The position numbers and the translations under genes are program-made. A model generated the notes under the pieces. That model searched no databases. It was not told where the DNA came from and worked only from the letters and a program-made list of their open reading frames with translations. Below, in pieces: positions 13,501 through 28,749 of a stretch of 64,000 nucleotides of DNA. Origin of the DNA: Lethocerus indicus (Eukaryota > Arthropoda > Insecta > Hemiptera > Belostomatidae); contig JACDQD010000011.1 in NCBI GenBank assembly GCA_019843655.1, forward strand, positions 13,558,604 to 13,622,603. The letters run 5' to 3'. Each line of letters begins with the position of its first letter. Position 1 is the stretch's first letter.

Positions 13501-16500
13501 TGAATCGAATAAGGCCTTGGAAATTAATTTAAACTTTCGCCGAACCGTAACCGAATATTACCGCGGGCGGCTGAAAAACGACGATTCCGCCTCCCCCTCT
13601 TGTGCGGCTCCTTAAGCGCCTTCTGCGCTTATGCGGGCACCGAATTACAATAAAAGAAACGGGCTCGTGACCGACCGACTTTATCGCTTGTGTTCATCTC
13701 TTGCCTTGAGTGGGGAGAGGGGGTGCTACAATTAAGAAAAGAGTGCCGGCACTACTCCTCTCATACAGCGCGCTGTTCAAAGCGGCCCGCTCACACGTTA
13801 AACGATATCCGTAAAGTAATGATTACTTGGGGTTGATGGAGGACCCTCGAGCGGGAGCACGCGAGGCGGAGAGACCGCGAGTTACAGACGTTGGACTGAA
13901 TACATTAGAGCCGCCGATGGGTCCTCAGCGAAACGCTTTCGTGCCCACTTCAGAGCGGCGGAATCAAATTAAATTTATTAATCTAAACAAGTGGTTCCGT
14001 AGTGCAACGAAGAGTTCAGAGGACAATATTTTCCTACAAAAACGATTCTTATGTCTACCGAGTCAGTTTTATTATCGAAAATTAATAAAATATACTGTAA
14101 ACCTTAAAAGAAAATTTACCTCAACCGTTCGTTGGACTCAACTCCACCAGTATTTTGCGTGCGCAGAAATTATTGCCGAATAGATACGTTATACCCGAAG
14201 AAATGGCGGACAGAATCGAAAACTCGAAATAAGATCCTAATGGATATATAACTTTCGCTGTGTCCGAATTCGGACTAACGCATGACCAAATCAATGAGGT
14301 GATGCCCGAGTGTTAACTCAAACATTAGTATGAAGTAATCGAATGTGGGCATACACTGATCGGTGCCCGAAAAAAAGTTTAATATCGAGGGTAAAGGTCT
14401 TTAGCGTCGGCGGCGTGAGAAAATCTCAAAAAATATTCAAGCTCGGGGGATTCATTTTTTCGAAACGGTATCGAACACGAGCGCTCAGTATGCCGGAGGC
14501 GTCCTGCCGGTAATTTTCCTATTTACAAGTGTCGGGCAAAAACCGATACGGACGATGAATTATTCTCGCGCCGATGGGGGTTGGGAGAGGGGCTGGCGCA
14601 AATGTATCTCTCCCTCCTCCTCCTCCTCCCGTAATTATGTTTTTATTGCGACCCATTTTCAGTTTGCGAATCCCCTCCACCCCACGGCATCCGGCCACAC
14701 CGGTCGGAGGGCCTCCGAAGAATCCGGATACTTGCCCGACGCTTATTCATGAACCGACCCGCTTGGGAGCGGGTCCCCAGCCTCCTGGAGGACGGTGCGC
14801 GATCCGTGCAAACCGGGATAGTGGTGAAACCCCCCCTGACTGGAATTCTTTAACGTCGCCAGGTACTTGCTTAAGATTTAAGACCGCGACTGGGGCCCCG
14901 TCGACTACCGGCGGTGGCGAGAAGCTGAAAACAGGTCTGGCACAGGACCCAATCATCGGCAAGAGTGATGATCATCCGAAAAACTAAAAAAGGGCAAAAA
15001 ATATCGGATTTATTTAGAAAAATAATTTACTTTATGCTCCCTTAATAATCGATTGGTTCCGAAAAATCAATTTAGAAACCTCCCTCCTACCCACTTTACT
15101 GCACAAAATAATGAAGTTCGCCTTTCTTATGACATGGAGTTAGAGTCCGACAAAATTACTGTTCTTTCTTCTATTTTTTACCTACTGAGTCCGACCTATA
15201 ACATCCTTATGTAAAACAAGTACTGCATTCGACAGAGAGAAGAATAAAATTAATAATTCGAACCGGTAAATCCTTGTTGATTGGGACCCGTCTGGCATTC
15301 GAGCGCCGGAAAGCCAATTTACGCGGTCAATTATTCACCGATTCAGCGATAAATTATCGCTACTTAGTGACAAATAATGGCCGACCGGTCGGCTATTGTA
15401 AGCCCATCGGGCATTTACATGGGGATTGGTACGCGGCGTGATGGACTGGGAGGCGAGAGCGTGACACCCAGAGGACGGCCGCCTGACTAACGAATCCTGC
15501 CACTGTATGACGCAATCGGCAATCTTCCGCCGAACAAACAGTAAATAGTTTACATCTGCACATTGTAAAATTGTCGGGTAATTGCCGAAATTGGTTGGCG
15601 CGACTGAGCTTCAACTAGGATGAAAACAAATTACAGGCAATTACTGTAAAATCTCGACTGCCCACGAAACGTATTATGCGTTATTATCAGTTCGATGCTC
15701 GTTATATTCGGCGTTAAAACGGCTCGATTTGTTGCGATAAATTAGCAAATACTTCAGTAAAAAATACTGATTGTCAATTACAGATTATTGTTGTAACGTC
15801 CCCGATTACCATACCAACATTTTGAACAATACAAGTATATTTAGATCTAACATTCAGGTCCATAAATGTAGAAAGGCCCGCGAGCCAGTATGCATGTATC
15901 GAACAACATTTGCATACCGTTTAAGACATGCTATTCATGTTAAAAGAAATATAAACTATTATTAATTTGTAAATTACAGATTGACGCTAGAAGTCTGACA
16001 GCTTAGTGTTACACGTTGGTACAAGTCCTTCAGTTACAAGTTTGAATCTTTTTTTCAAAATATACACATCCTGTTACCTAATTACTAAAATTCGCTGGAG
16101 AACCGCAAAGAGTTCTCCATGAAAACCAAAAAGAAATACAAATCGCGAAACGAGGCACCGTAAAGCACGCGTGTAAAGGGAGAAAAATAGAAATTTAAAA
16201 GAGAAAAACCGAGCTCGGGCCGGCGGTGAAGTGAAGAGCTGGCGCGGCGGCGATGCTGCCCGCAACGCAATAAACTTCTATTTAAGGAAGAGCGAGGGGC
16301 TGGAAAAACTCCTTAATTGGGCAGGTGAACTCCCGCCTCCTCTCCCTCTGGCCCTCCGGGCATTCCCAACTTTAAAAACTCTGTACAAATATATTATAGA
16401 GTCGGAGGTTTTAATTCAGTTTGAAACTGGGACGAAATAATTGTTCCGGCGACAGCTTTGCCTCCGTGTTCATCAGGATGACAATTTGCCTTCAACAATA

Positions 16501-19003
16501 TTTAATATTTCTAACGCGTTGTCCCTCGATTTAAAATTATTACTGTAGCGTTGTTTGCACTTTTGATGATGGTCTTGTTTTTGGAATTTTATCGAGCGGT
16601 TTACGCCTTTGGGGGTTTATTTGGTGACCGGATACTCTACCGAGGAAGAGAGCTCCTTTTGACTGGTGGCGAGCAGTTGAAGATAGAAAGAACCGTAACT
16701 GGCACAAGTGAAATTTCATATACCCGCGGAATTTATATAATTTGTAGCGAATATTTTCAACGTGTAAGCGGCGAATGATCGTCATTTAATTAAGATAATG
16801 AGTTAGACTATAATTTTTCAAACAAAAACCTTGACCTTCTTCGCCCAAAAGAAAATATCGCAGAGTCGGAGCGCCATTTAACGCTTCGTTACACAGCCAA
16901 CGACCGCGGCCAACTTGTAAACACGCCCGATTGCTCCGCCGAGTATATATTTAATCGAGGCCTTCAAACTATAGCTATAAACGAATCGAAGGGTCCGAAG
17001 AAGTTCCTGGCATCGGCTACAAGCGAGTCAATCCAATGGTCGGTTTTTTAAGACCGTAGATCGTACATAGATCAATGCATACACAAAACGATAATATATT
17101 ACGACGTTTCTCGTTTACGACGTTAAGCTCAATCGCCTTCCACGTGCACAAGGAGGTCAAACGTTTAGTCGTTTTTTATGTAACCGATAAGGTGAAAATG
17201 CACTGACATAGGTGGATGTAACGACCGGTATCGGAGCTTCTGTAGAATAAATTCCACAGAACGAAATTTTACGCTCATCTTACAGAAATCTATTAAAACT
17301 GATTACAAAATGCAGACCAGTAAACACTTTTAGAAGGTTTCAAAAACTACGTACTAGTTATGTTAAATGTGGCCAAATTACTCTGACTAATTTTTGAGTG
17401 GTCCCATAAGTGAATATTTTCCACTTAAGCACGCCGGTGAAAAGCGTGGTTGACAGAATATTTATTCTAAAGTACATAATTCCAGAGAGCGAATAAACGA
17501 AGCTAAAGCTTTTCCATTCATAGAGCAAATTTATAACAAGATATATTGAATACCGGACAACACGCTGTCAATAATTCTTTCTGAGATTTATACTTATTTT
17601 TGTTTTGTTTTTTAACTAGGCCCATTTTTGGGTAATGGCCTGTCACTAAACGTCACATTTTTCCATTGACATCCTCATCCACCTTTTCTCTGCGAATTTC
17701 TCAATCTCGTCCGCCCAACTGGTCGGTACGCCCTCTATGCCTAATTCTGTCCAATGGGGACTAAACATAGTTCAACCGGGTTTTTTCCCTTATATCTGCT
17801 ACTTTGTTGTTTTATCCTGCCGTGAATCTTCTTGCAACCCTTATGTTACAATAATTATGTATTACAAATCCTAACAGGCATCTTAAGATAGTTCTTATCC
17901 TGTAACCTGTTTAGTAGTCTAACATGATCCTTCATGTTAGTTGGTGGAATTGCTGGCGGGTCAGAATCAGTCTATCCCAATAGCAGAAAAGATACTTGAC
18001 GCCGTTATCAACGGTCACGAACATTTCAATCCGTTCCGCCCCATAAATATCCAAGGGCCGAATTGAGAGATATGGATTGGGCCGACAACAATGAGAAGCG
18101 CAAATGGCCGGGAGCCCCCACGATAAAAGGCCGGCCGAAGAAGACTTACGGCCCCGAATGTGATATTCCCGAGGGAGAGAGAAGGAGAGAGAGAGGCGAC
18201 GTCCGATCGCCAATAAGGAGGCCGCGCATTCCGGGCATTCTTCGCCCGGTCCCGGATCCCTTGATCCCCCCCTTCCCACCCGCCACCCCACCGAAGCGGC
18301 CCTTTGTCACAGCTCGGACCCCGAATAAAAAGGGAAATTGGGCATTTTTTTGTTTGTCCCCCTGCGTGTGTGTTTGCGACTGCGAAAGGGAAAGCCAACC
18401 CTTGGACCGCCTCCGACATATTGCATTGTTTTTCGGTCGGCCTTATACGCCGATAAGAATAAACCGAAAAAGCGTTTAATCTTTTTGGGCTATGTCACAT
18501 CGTCACTCCTACTATCGCGTTTGTGCACAACAGCTGCCATAATACAGTAAATCAACAAGCGCAAACGACATCCATGATCTGAGTATTATTACAATCACTC
18601 CGGCGAGTTTTTAACGGGGACGGATGTCGGCTTCTTGTACACGGTTTGTACGGTATCATAAATAGTTTTACTAACCCCAAGAATGTCGTAGACTCCGTAA
18701 TTACTTAAAGCGCTACTGTCAATTTATAGGTCTCTCAACCTTAGTTCCTTGTTTATATATTACGATTAACCGCTCACGATTGGAATAAGCTCAGAGTGTA
18801 TTTGCCCTAATGATTTTTTAGGTTATAAATTACATTGGCGAATAATCATTCTTTTTTATCGCCGAGCATGATGGTAAATTATAAAGATGGGTACGGGGCA
18901 AGTACGGTTTCTAATTTGGAACATATAATAAGATTCTATTGTTTGTTTCCTTTAACCGGTATTCGGGATTGGGGCGAGAATCCGATAAGGGCCGGGCACG
19001 AGA

Positions 19004-19050
19004 CATGAGGCATGCGGCATGGAGGCATGAGCCATGAGGCATGAGGCATG
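19004..19050. repeat. CATGAGG-type short tandem repeat
   Basis: Degenerate tandem copies of a 7-8 base unit, CATGAGG with GCATG variants, about six copies. The minus-strand frame through it reads as repeated Met/Pro/His and is not a credible protein. Confidence 0.85.
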
Positions 19051-21831
19051 TGGGACCGTGGCCGGGTGGGGGGCAGGTGCGGGAGGTTCAAAGCGGCCGC
19101 CCAATCCAGCCGCCCGGCTTCCGCCCAAATGACTACCATTGGCCTTTCAAGCACACTCTCACCCTATACTTAAACTCCCCTCCCCCCTCTACTAGCCCCA
19201 TAATTTTGTAAGACCTCCAATGGCCGCCGTCCACTACGGAGATGTTACCGATATATCGGGCTCCGCTATTGCCCCGAAAAAATGCGCAAAATTTAATAGT
19301 CTTACACGGGCCAGTTAAAACATTATAACATCCCATAAAATTAATCGAAGCCTCTCCGCGTTCGACCACGTTCAGTTTCTAATCTCGTTCAGTAGATTTG
19401 TAATAAAGTGATACTATACACTTTGTACCTTAGTCGTTAGCTACTAGTTACTACATCGAAATATATTAGGCAAATACAGAAATGATGAAACATTTTGTTA
19501 ACACTCATTACACGGTTAATGTTAATCAGTTAATATCGAGACTGCGATAGACTGGGCGGTGGAACAGGAATGGACGGTCATAATTTGAAAAAGAAATAAT
19601 AATATCAAACTCGACCGAATAAAATATATAGGACGCGACACTGCATGAATTTGTAGGGGCTGGCGAGGAACAGAAACAAACAAACAAGCCTGTAGCCGGG
19701 TGGTTGGTGGGCGTTGTAGGGGGATGAGGGTCCCCCTCCATAGTGATTTATACTGTCAGATTCCCGGTAGCTCCCCAGGAATGCTTTGCCGTTCGCCGCC
19801 CGCTCTTCCCCCGGGGGACGGCATCTCCGGCGTCTCTCGGGACTAACCCCCTTATATTAACACATTGCGCCGGCGGAAAGCGAACATTACCCGGCCCCGA
19901 GGCGATCCTCGGGAAATCCTCGGCATTCCTGCGACCGAATGATTTTCGTTTCCACCCCGGATTAATTCCGATTAACGGTTTGAATCGGCTGAAAATGTTG
20001 CGCCTTACATCGGATGATACTTTAGCGTATCAATAAAGAAATAATTTGTTGCGCCCTCATGTGAGGTCTTGTATAAACGGATATATAAGAATAAAGCAGG
20101 CGGGAGGAATTTTATTAGAGTCTGAATAGCCCGGATTCATATCGGTGGGTCGGCCGGTTAACTCGGGGGTCCCAAACCGACGACAGTTGCCAAGGCAGAT
20201 GTTCCTCCCTCGAGCAACACCCGACCGCCATATCGCTGCTGGGAATACGAATGTTTTTCGCTTAAAAGCGATCATAGCTTTTACAAGAAATCTCTCCAAA
20301 CTATATATTCTTTTTATAGTAACCGAGGCTCGTAGAAGCCACGAACACGAGGGCCGACCGGTGTTTGAAATCCCGAAAAACACTCAGACAGAATACTGAA
20401 CACGACGCTTAATATATAAAAGAATACTCATCTTACAGTTTCTTATTGTATGTAACTTCTCACATCGATGCTCAAACAATATAATAAATTTACATTTACT
20501 GATATTAAAAGGAACTTGTACTGATTCGGAGGTACCCGTAATTTACTGGATTTATACTAAGAGCTTTTAACAATGGCTATTTACCAAGCTGGGTGTTTGC
20601 CCTGTTGGTCTGCAGTTTCGAATTTCAAACTTTCAACTAATTCGAACCCGCCTCACTTTTCCTCCGGACTACTCGTTTTATTAGCTAATCCGTTCTCGTT
20701 TTTTTTCTATTAAACATCTCACGTCTCACCTCCTGTTTTCCGGATTGAGAAAGGGATTTCGAAACGTTGGGCAAAGAAAAAAAAAGAGAAAGAGTGTCAA
20801 GTTAATTGCAATACAATGGACTCGATTCGCGTACCAGCATGAAAAATGGGACCGGGAGGGATCGACGGGCGTAAAAATTTATGGCTTCGTTTTTTTTTGT
20901 TTTTCTCTTTCGGAGCGCTTTCAAATGAAGTGGTCGATGACAATCGATGCGATTTTGCGGGCTCCAAATGAAATTCGCCGGCTCATGAATCAAACCACTT
21001 CATTAGGTCCAGCCCACGGTCCTGTTCCAACTGCGTGCACATAATATCGGGGCTTGGTCTTGCGGCAATTAGCAATTTTCAATCATTTGCGGCCATTCGT
21101 CTTGTGTAGTTTTTAATAAAAATTAGATGCGCAAAGATTTTAAAAATGTAATCGAAACGATGTTTCCCTGTTAGCCGGTATCATTTCTCAGGTATAATAC
21201 AGCAATTAAACTCTCACTTTCTACAGTTATAATATGTGCAAATATCGAAGCCTATAGATAGACTGCAGATTAATACCGAATCTGACCCAAAGTATTTCAC
21301 GCGGCGAAATATTTACAACTCGCATAAGTCTACAGTCATTAATTAAAATAATTAATTATATATTTTAAAACATTAATGACTGCAATACATAAACTGTAAT
21401 CAATTTGATTTAATATAAAAGATGATCGGGCAGAATTTTTCTTTTATGTCAAAGGGGCCACAAAGAAGGAATTTTCTTAAATTCTTAACGAACGTGTCCA
21501 GACGATGGTCAGAAAAGTCTCAATTATTGAATTCACGGCTACAAACCCAACAGTGGCCCTATCGTCATCCCATTAGGGCTAAACATATGGTTTAAGATAC
21601 AAATCCTAGTATATTAAAGCTACAGAATTAATGCTGTGCCCCAAATTGTACTTTGTAGAATGCCACAGCTTGTTAAAGTAGGTCTGTCTGTACCTCCCTC
21701 CAAAAAAAATAATTGCTCAACACTAATTAAATTAGGATAATGGGGTCGGGGTCTCGTCGGGGTGGGGGTATTTATGCGAGATGCCGGCCCATTAATAAAA
21801 CCCCTCTGGGCTCTGTGTAAATGATAGGGGT

Positions 21832-21850
21832 GTCTCTCTCTCTCTCTCTC
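21832..21850. repeat. (CT)n microsatellite
   Basis: Nine CT units following a GC-rich patch. Confidence 0.9.
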
Positions 21851-22182
21851 ACTCTTAGGCGCGGGGTTGACTCACGGGGAAATTTCGAGGCCCGCACTCG
21901 CCCCTATGGGCGAGACTGCTGGAAAAAAACTCTGTAGTCTGTCAAAAAAACAAAGAAAAGAAATCGCCAAAAACTCGGAAGGATCTGTGAATTTGAACAG
22001 GCCAACCGACTAAATTACGATTAATACGAAGTCAGTACGGAAGCACAATTCGGGATGTTATACCCAATATTGTTGAGGTATCCGAGTTTTTAGACCAACC
22101 ACTAAATACGTTTTCGTACATCAGAATCATACTGGTATAATTTGTATATTTAAATTATTGGTACTACATTTGTTAATCTTCC

Positions 22183-22261
22183 AAACCGGTTTCATTATCC
22201 CGCCATCGTCAATAGTACTGTAGTATTGGCGACTAAAAACGGCGGGAAGCAGAAACCGGTC
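22183..22261. repeat. Long imperfect inverted repeat with AAACCGGTTTC ends
   Basis: Nested complementary arms run inward: AAACCGGTTTC with GAAACCGGT, CCCGCC with GGCGGG, and CAATA with TATTG. The span is about 79 bases. The terminal GAAACCGGTCT also occurs in the fold-back family at 56-58.6 kb and near 34087, so this may be a short relic of a related element. Confidence 0.6.
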
Positions 22262-25200
22262 TCGCATTGGACTTGACTTGTGAGGGGAGATTTATTTCTT
22301 CCAACTAAGCATTTCACACCAAAATGTCCGTGGATTTCTAAAATTTATTGTGGAAAATGATATTCATCTACATATTACTGTGATACACACTTTTTCTCAA
22401 TAAGTAATAAATTAAATCTTTCATAAGACGAGCACAAAAGATGTACTTATTTTCGCTGTATACCACAGTAAAGTAATTATCGTGGAAAGAATTTTTTTCT
22501 TGAGCTCCCGGTTATATTTCTTCCTAAACAAATTCATCTGTAGTAAAACAAGCAGGTATAAGTATAACGTTTACGTTTTACATTGTGACTTTTATTTTCT
22601 GCAGGAATATAAACAAATACTTCGAGGTATTCCCTTTGCTTTGATCATCGTTGGTTGCCGTTCATTAGGGCCGTAGCACTTTCGTTCGTAATTTTATTTC
22701 ACTTAAAAAAATAATTATCTCGACAATTCAACTCCCATAAATATTAAGCCAATGTGTATTTCGTTATCCGGGGAGCGGAAATAACCGAACACGAGAGAAA
22801 AAATTGCTAGGAAAATTTTCGGCACTTTTTTCGAAATTCCGAACAGGAAAGACCCCGCTATATTCGAGCCCGCCTTCCATTATTCTCTGAACCAATCGTG
22901 TCGAGAGTTTTCCAGTTGTGAATAAAAAACAGAACTGCGAACAAAAATAACTGCGGAAACCAATAACCCCCGCAGATTGGCGTAAAAAGGAAGTTCACGC
23001 CCAGTCCAATATTGCCCACCTAAGCTGGTTAACGCGAGCCAGGTTTATTGCAATGTTATTTTGTCGGTCAGATTCTAGATGGTTCGGTAAAAATATTTCG
23101 CAGCTTTACCGCGTAAAATATTTACGCGTTAAATTTGTTATTCTTACAGTAAGTTCTGTTTATACATTATGTTTTACTGTTTGCAACTGTTGTATAGCGG
23201 TTTAACATAAACTTAAGCTTAATTCCGAAACAAGCTCCAGAAACAATTCACCAGAGAGGTCAGTAAACTTGTCTCAGTAAGCAGTTCCTGTGAAACGATT
23301 TCGCAGTAGAATGATTGGTCACTTCCGCGATAGCAATGCAGGAGGGAGGACAGGCGATAAAGTCCATACCCAGCGGACTCCCAATTCCATATGTTAAAAC
23401 CTCGTAATTTCTAAATAACAACTAAACCTCACTGTCGTTATTTGGACTATAAATGGAGTTGAAAGAATCCCATTAAATACTAGAGCTACCCAAATCAAAA
23501 CTAAAACTAATGTAGAAGAATTCTATTCTTGAGGCTTTGAGGGGAAAATTTTAGTTTCGAAAATACCTTTATGCCCGTATTGAACACAATTATTTCTAAA
23601 TATGGGATCTAAATCGACAACATTACTAAACTGCTGTAGTTGATAATTAATAACTCCATTCCGGATTGTTGTTCTGGCTTAGTTCGAGAACTGGGGTATA
23701 ACTAGAGTTCACAAAACTACCGGTTGGGACGACATTATCGAATAGAACTTAAGTTATCGGAAAACCCGAACTCAATTACGAGCATTTCCCGAAACATAGT
23801 TCAGAAGATCCACAACGCAGAGGACTATCGAACACAACTCGAAGGATTTGCGGCCGCCGATCTGGTCCCAATGACCTGAAATAGTTTAAGGCCGTCTGAA
23901 TTCAACCGGAATAATGTGCATACGTAATGTAACCTATCTTAATATTATTCAAATTTTAAACGTGCAGATAATCATCCGTACGCGCATTAATTTGCACGGC
24001 GCCTGTACAGAGTTTGCTGAACGAAACTACTCCATATTTATAGCTCAATAAATCATAGTTTGTTATATTCGTATTGTGGGATTCAACTACAACTTCAATA
24101 AATGTCCTTTAAACACATTGAACAAAGACATTATTAACATAATAACATGTAATTGCATATTGAAACTGGCAAAACATCACAGAAAAAACACAGCTTGTTC
24201 TGTAGAAATTGAGCCGTAAAATGGAATAAAACGTGGCCAATTACTGATAATGTAACAAGGTTCTAAGGGCTGAACACAGTTATGGCATATACAAGAGTTC
24301 AAGACAATGTAAGTGAATTAAAAAAAATCATTCTTTGCATAAGGAAATGTTATTTTTTACGTTCCTACGCGTTTATTGTGCATATCGTGTTTGTCAATTA
24401 ATTAATTATTATAGAAATTTGAGGACAAAGAAAATATACCACAGGTTTCAATCTTGTGCCTTGAGGAATTCTAGACCAGAGAGTGATGTTGCTCGTTATC
24501 CGTTTATTAGCTGTTATTAGCCGCTATTTTGAATAACTATCTGTGTGCAAAATCGTAGCGCAACATATTGTTCATGCCGCGTGGTAATTAACAGTTTACA
24601 GCGATCGGTAATTCACTTAACGGCTGTGAATAGGGCGAAAGAATTTTTTTTCCCTGCTTTTACTTCCATGTGCCAACGGCCGTTTGATAAACAACAGCGA
24701 CAAATGCGTTTGCATATTTTCTGAATCGTTATCGGCGGGCGGGGGATTGGCGTTCGAAAAATCCCCGGCATTTTCCGTCAACGGCGCGGTTAACGGCGCG
24801 GATAATTGCCTCGGCTAATTGCGGTCTGTGTAAATGATTAAAAAAAAAAAAATTACGCCGCGGAGGAAATTATTTAATATTTCTCCCGGTGGGGTCGTCG
24901 GCGGCCATTGGGAAACGGAGCGCTCGGGTCAGGGTTCGCTTGAATCGGGAGTCAATTACTGTCGAGGTATTTAAACGGCGACTCTTGTTTTATAGGAGTT
25001 GGCACTCTCAATCATCCCTCTCTACGCCGACGTTTATTTAAACATTTTATTCTGTAACAGCCTATTAACAAAACAAGGCTTAGAGTTATTTCCGATTCGG
25101 TCAGCGAAAAGAGCACCCGGCCATTATCAGATCTGCCGACGGAATGATTCATAGGCCTGCCGATAAATTTTCGTTCTATTATTACATATAGATAGACACA

Positions 25201-28200
25201 GAGAAAGAGAGAGAAACTCCGAAACTTCCAAATAATAATAAGCATAAAAAGTGCATGTAACAATCCTAAATTAAATACAAGTAGCATCTTATTTGTAAGC
25301 CTTCTGCTTAATAAATTAATGAATAATTAAAAAATGTAAAAATATAAGTACAATAAATAAATAAAACATTTGACATTCATTAAAAAAATAATACGTAAAG
25401 TATGAACGCTACAGGGATAAACCATCGCAAGACCGATATAAAGCCTATATGGTCCTTACTCTATATTATTTATGCTATAAAGTCCTTCAATTACTTTTCC
25501 TATTTTACAACTTATTTATTAGTAATAATAATATTTTATAAATATTATCCGGGGACAATTTTTCCAACCTCAATATAGCTCAGTCAATTTCCTCTAATTA
25601 ATTAACCCGGATTGCATGAAAAGAATAGCAATAAATTAAACACGAAGCATTTAACTAGGACAATGCAATTGGGCGCCTTTTATGGCGAATCTGATTTCCT
25701 TTACAGACCACTCATGAAAAAAATAAATTGTTTATTAAAATAGTATAATCTATCTACGGGCTTCGAGGGGGCAGTATCCGTTTCAAATTCCCGCCGCACT
25801 TTCGGAGAACAAAGAAGCCGACGACCCCGTCCGACGAATTGATAGACGGTGATGTAACCCGTAACAGCGCTCGTCCCAGTATCTCGTGTCCCGGGTCAAC
25901 AAGAGTCTGCTTCTCTTTTATAGTAACGTCCGGCGGAGAAAATGTTGGACGAAAAAAGGGGAGCAACGCCTCATGAAATAATTACCTTACTTCAATGTGG
26001 ATGAAAGTCCCGGCAACAATAAGGTCCCCACCCACCCCCCACGCCATTCGGGGTTTCCAGGAAATTACCGGGTTTTTACAGTACTTTTTCTTAAACAGCA
26101 AAGTGCGCGGACCCCGGCATCATCGCTCTTTGGGACCAGTCCGCCCGATTTGATTCTACGCTAGACCGGCTCCTCGATGACTTAGATGCCGCATAGACTA
26201 CCCTACACAGGGGAACCTCACTAATTTACGGACTGAAGGTGAATGCCGTGAAGCGAAGAATTCAAATTATTAAATTATACGACGTAACCAGCAAGAGTTC
26301 CTTAGGGAATAAACCTTTCTAGTGGACCTCCTGGTCAAGATGAAAAGGGATCGACCGTTTCAAACACTCGTATCTCGAATATCGGTGACATGCATGAAAG
26401 TTATAGGACAGAAATAGAATCAAAACACGCCCGGGATCTTCGTCCGGACTCAAAATTAGATTGCATTCAATGTTTTGAAATATCGCTCCTCCCTATTATT
26501 TGGTCCTGCGATAAACCGATTTCGTTGGCGTACGATTCGTAATGAAACGAGAACGCCGTGATGCAACACTACGTAAAACCACGGATATGAGGTAAATGTG
26601 AAGAAGACATGATTGGGTAGATGGTCCCGGAACACATAAAACTCAATTATAGTTCAGTGAACCAGACGTTAGTGTTATTCCCTACTGAATCATGCATAAT
26701 AACTCAGTCGTAATTCAACGAGTGTTTCAGGACCTTTTTAATTGTACTTGTACGGCTGCGCGGTTTCCGACAAATAAGACCGCCTAGCCCGACAAAGGGG
26801 AAATGCCTTTTCGGACGGTATAATTGTTTTTACTCGAAACCGATAAAGATCTGAGAGCGTCGACCGCTCCCTGGGATTATTATATTGGGCGTGGGAGAGA
26901 CTGCACTTTGTCATCACTGTCGACAGTGATACACGTTGTGTTATCCATTGAGGGGGGGGGGGAATGTGTGCGAAAAGTGATTCTATAAAACACTTTATTC
27001 CCTTCACGGAACAGTGAATCTCGGGCGCGTAATTTTAACGACCGTCGCCGGTAAAAACAACGAAACAATCCATTTTAAACGTTGAAGTCGGACCAGAACC
27101 ATTCGAAACGGGAGACGAGTGATGAAACGACAGTATAAGGACTACGAAAAAAGTTTTAATATTTTCCTCTAGGCATAAAGGAGCTGCGGCATGCTACTTG
27201 AATTAGGCTCGATTTGAAACCAAGATTTTACCTAACGTGACCTAAACAATAGAGAGCAGGAATTTTGTTAATGCTTCCAGATATAATTCCACTGTAAACT
27301 ATAAAAGCCAATTCCGACGTGCTGATAGTGTAACATCCTCTCTTATAACCAAATATTCTTTTATACCGAATTAAATCTGTACAGTAGTGGGGCATACATA
27401 AAATGATTACTTATACTATGTATACATTCGGTTAATTTTATCTTCGCCTCAGCGGAGAATATAGGGCTCAGAATAGCACGGGCGTATTTATTATTGTCGT
27501 CCGAATGGCGTGTGAATATACACTCCATTGGCACGAGAACCGAAAGCTGTCATGTGAAACGATTCCAATATTGCTCGCCGATCATACACTAATTGCGTTA
27601 CACGGCTTTCGGGCCCGAATATGAACGGGCTAGCGACACGTTATAAATGGACGGTGCATAATGTATAAGCGGACTTGAATAAGTGAACAGTATAATTGTC
27701 GTTTCTATGAATTTATTCGATACAAAGTAGCGCTGCCATCTCAATCGCCTTATCGCTTTTTGCCCGTTGGTGTAATTTATTAGTATAAAATCGAATTAAT
27801 GAATACAGCATCGTTCAGGTATAGTAAACAGTAATAGCTTTAATCTGACGTTGGTATTAATAAGCATGACTTGTGGATCTGTCTAGTTGCTTTGAATAAC
27901 AGTCTTTTTTCCCTATTTCCTACATTTTTAAAGGTATAAAAACCGGCGTTTTTTACGGACGTACTTTTCGAATGGTTTCGCTTTTAAAATGATATTATTT
28001 AGTAACAGCATTTGAAGTTGAACGCGTACATGCAGTAACAGGTGCAATGAATTTATAACTGGTCGTGCGCCTGCCGAGTAATTTTTCTTTATTGCAGAAT
28101 CACTTCCTGCGGTTGAAATGCGAAACCTAAAAACTCTCTTATGCGGACATCTGTCCTAAGATTAATATTCGTTTAAGAAAACGCGCACATGAAGATTCAT

Positions 28201-28692
28201 AATGAAAGAATGCTTTAATAAAAAGCAACGTTTACCCAACACTGTGGAATATAACTGAGGGAATACTCAAAATAGAATTAAATATTATGTTAGAAAATGA
28301 GAGTTGGGAAAATACCCAAGTTTCTATTTCACGAGTTGGCGCTGTTAGGGTAGAATAATCAAAACACAATATCAGAATTGTATAAATCATTCAAAATCTA
28401 TGACGGCCATTGGAGATGCGCCTTTGAGTTACCGCGAGATTAACCGCTCTGGGACCCAGTCAAATTCCGAAAGACCGAAGTAAATTTGAGAAGATAAATT
28501 CTTTTTTTCCCCCCCAAAGCTATTTCCCTTGATAAATACGCGGGGAAAAGTCCGGGCCATAATTTATATAAGAAGTTTTATCTTCGTGGGAAGGTGGGCT
28601 CAACGGCCTCTATCGGTTCCGGCGGCGTGTTTTACCGTCTAATTTACGCTTTGGATTATTTATCATCTATCTCGGTTGGGGATTCTTGCAAT

Positions 28693-28696
<4 letters not shown>

Positions 28697-28746
<50 letters not shown>
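28697..28746. repeat. (AT)n microsatellite
   Basis: About 25 AT units without interruption. Confidence 0.97.

Positions 28747-28749
<3 letters not shown>

Larger units (their letters stand above)
9996..28696. other. Gene-free stretch between (AT)n tracts
   Basis: No exon recognised. Contents are the polypurine block near 10.2-10.6 kb, GC-rich islands near 13.4-13.9, 14.5-14.95, 18.0-18.4 and 24.7-24.95 kb, a CATGAGG tandem repeat, a short (CT)n run (21832-21850) and a hairpin at 22183-22261. A CGTGGGAA octamer lies at 28585-28592. The rest is unremarkable AT-rich non-coding DNA. Confidence 0.5.

Noticed and set aside
14574..14987. 137-codon plus-strand frame with a proline run
   Set aside because: No family resemblance, an opposite-strand frame is equally open, and the composition is GC-rich and low-complexity.
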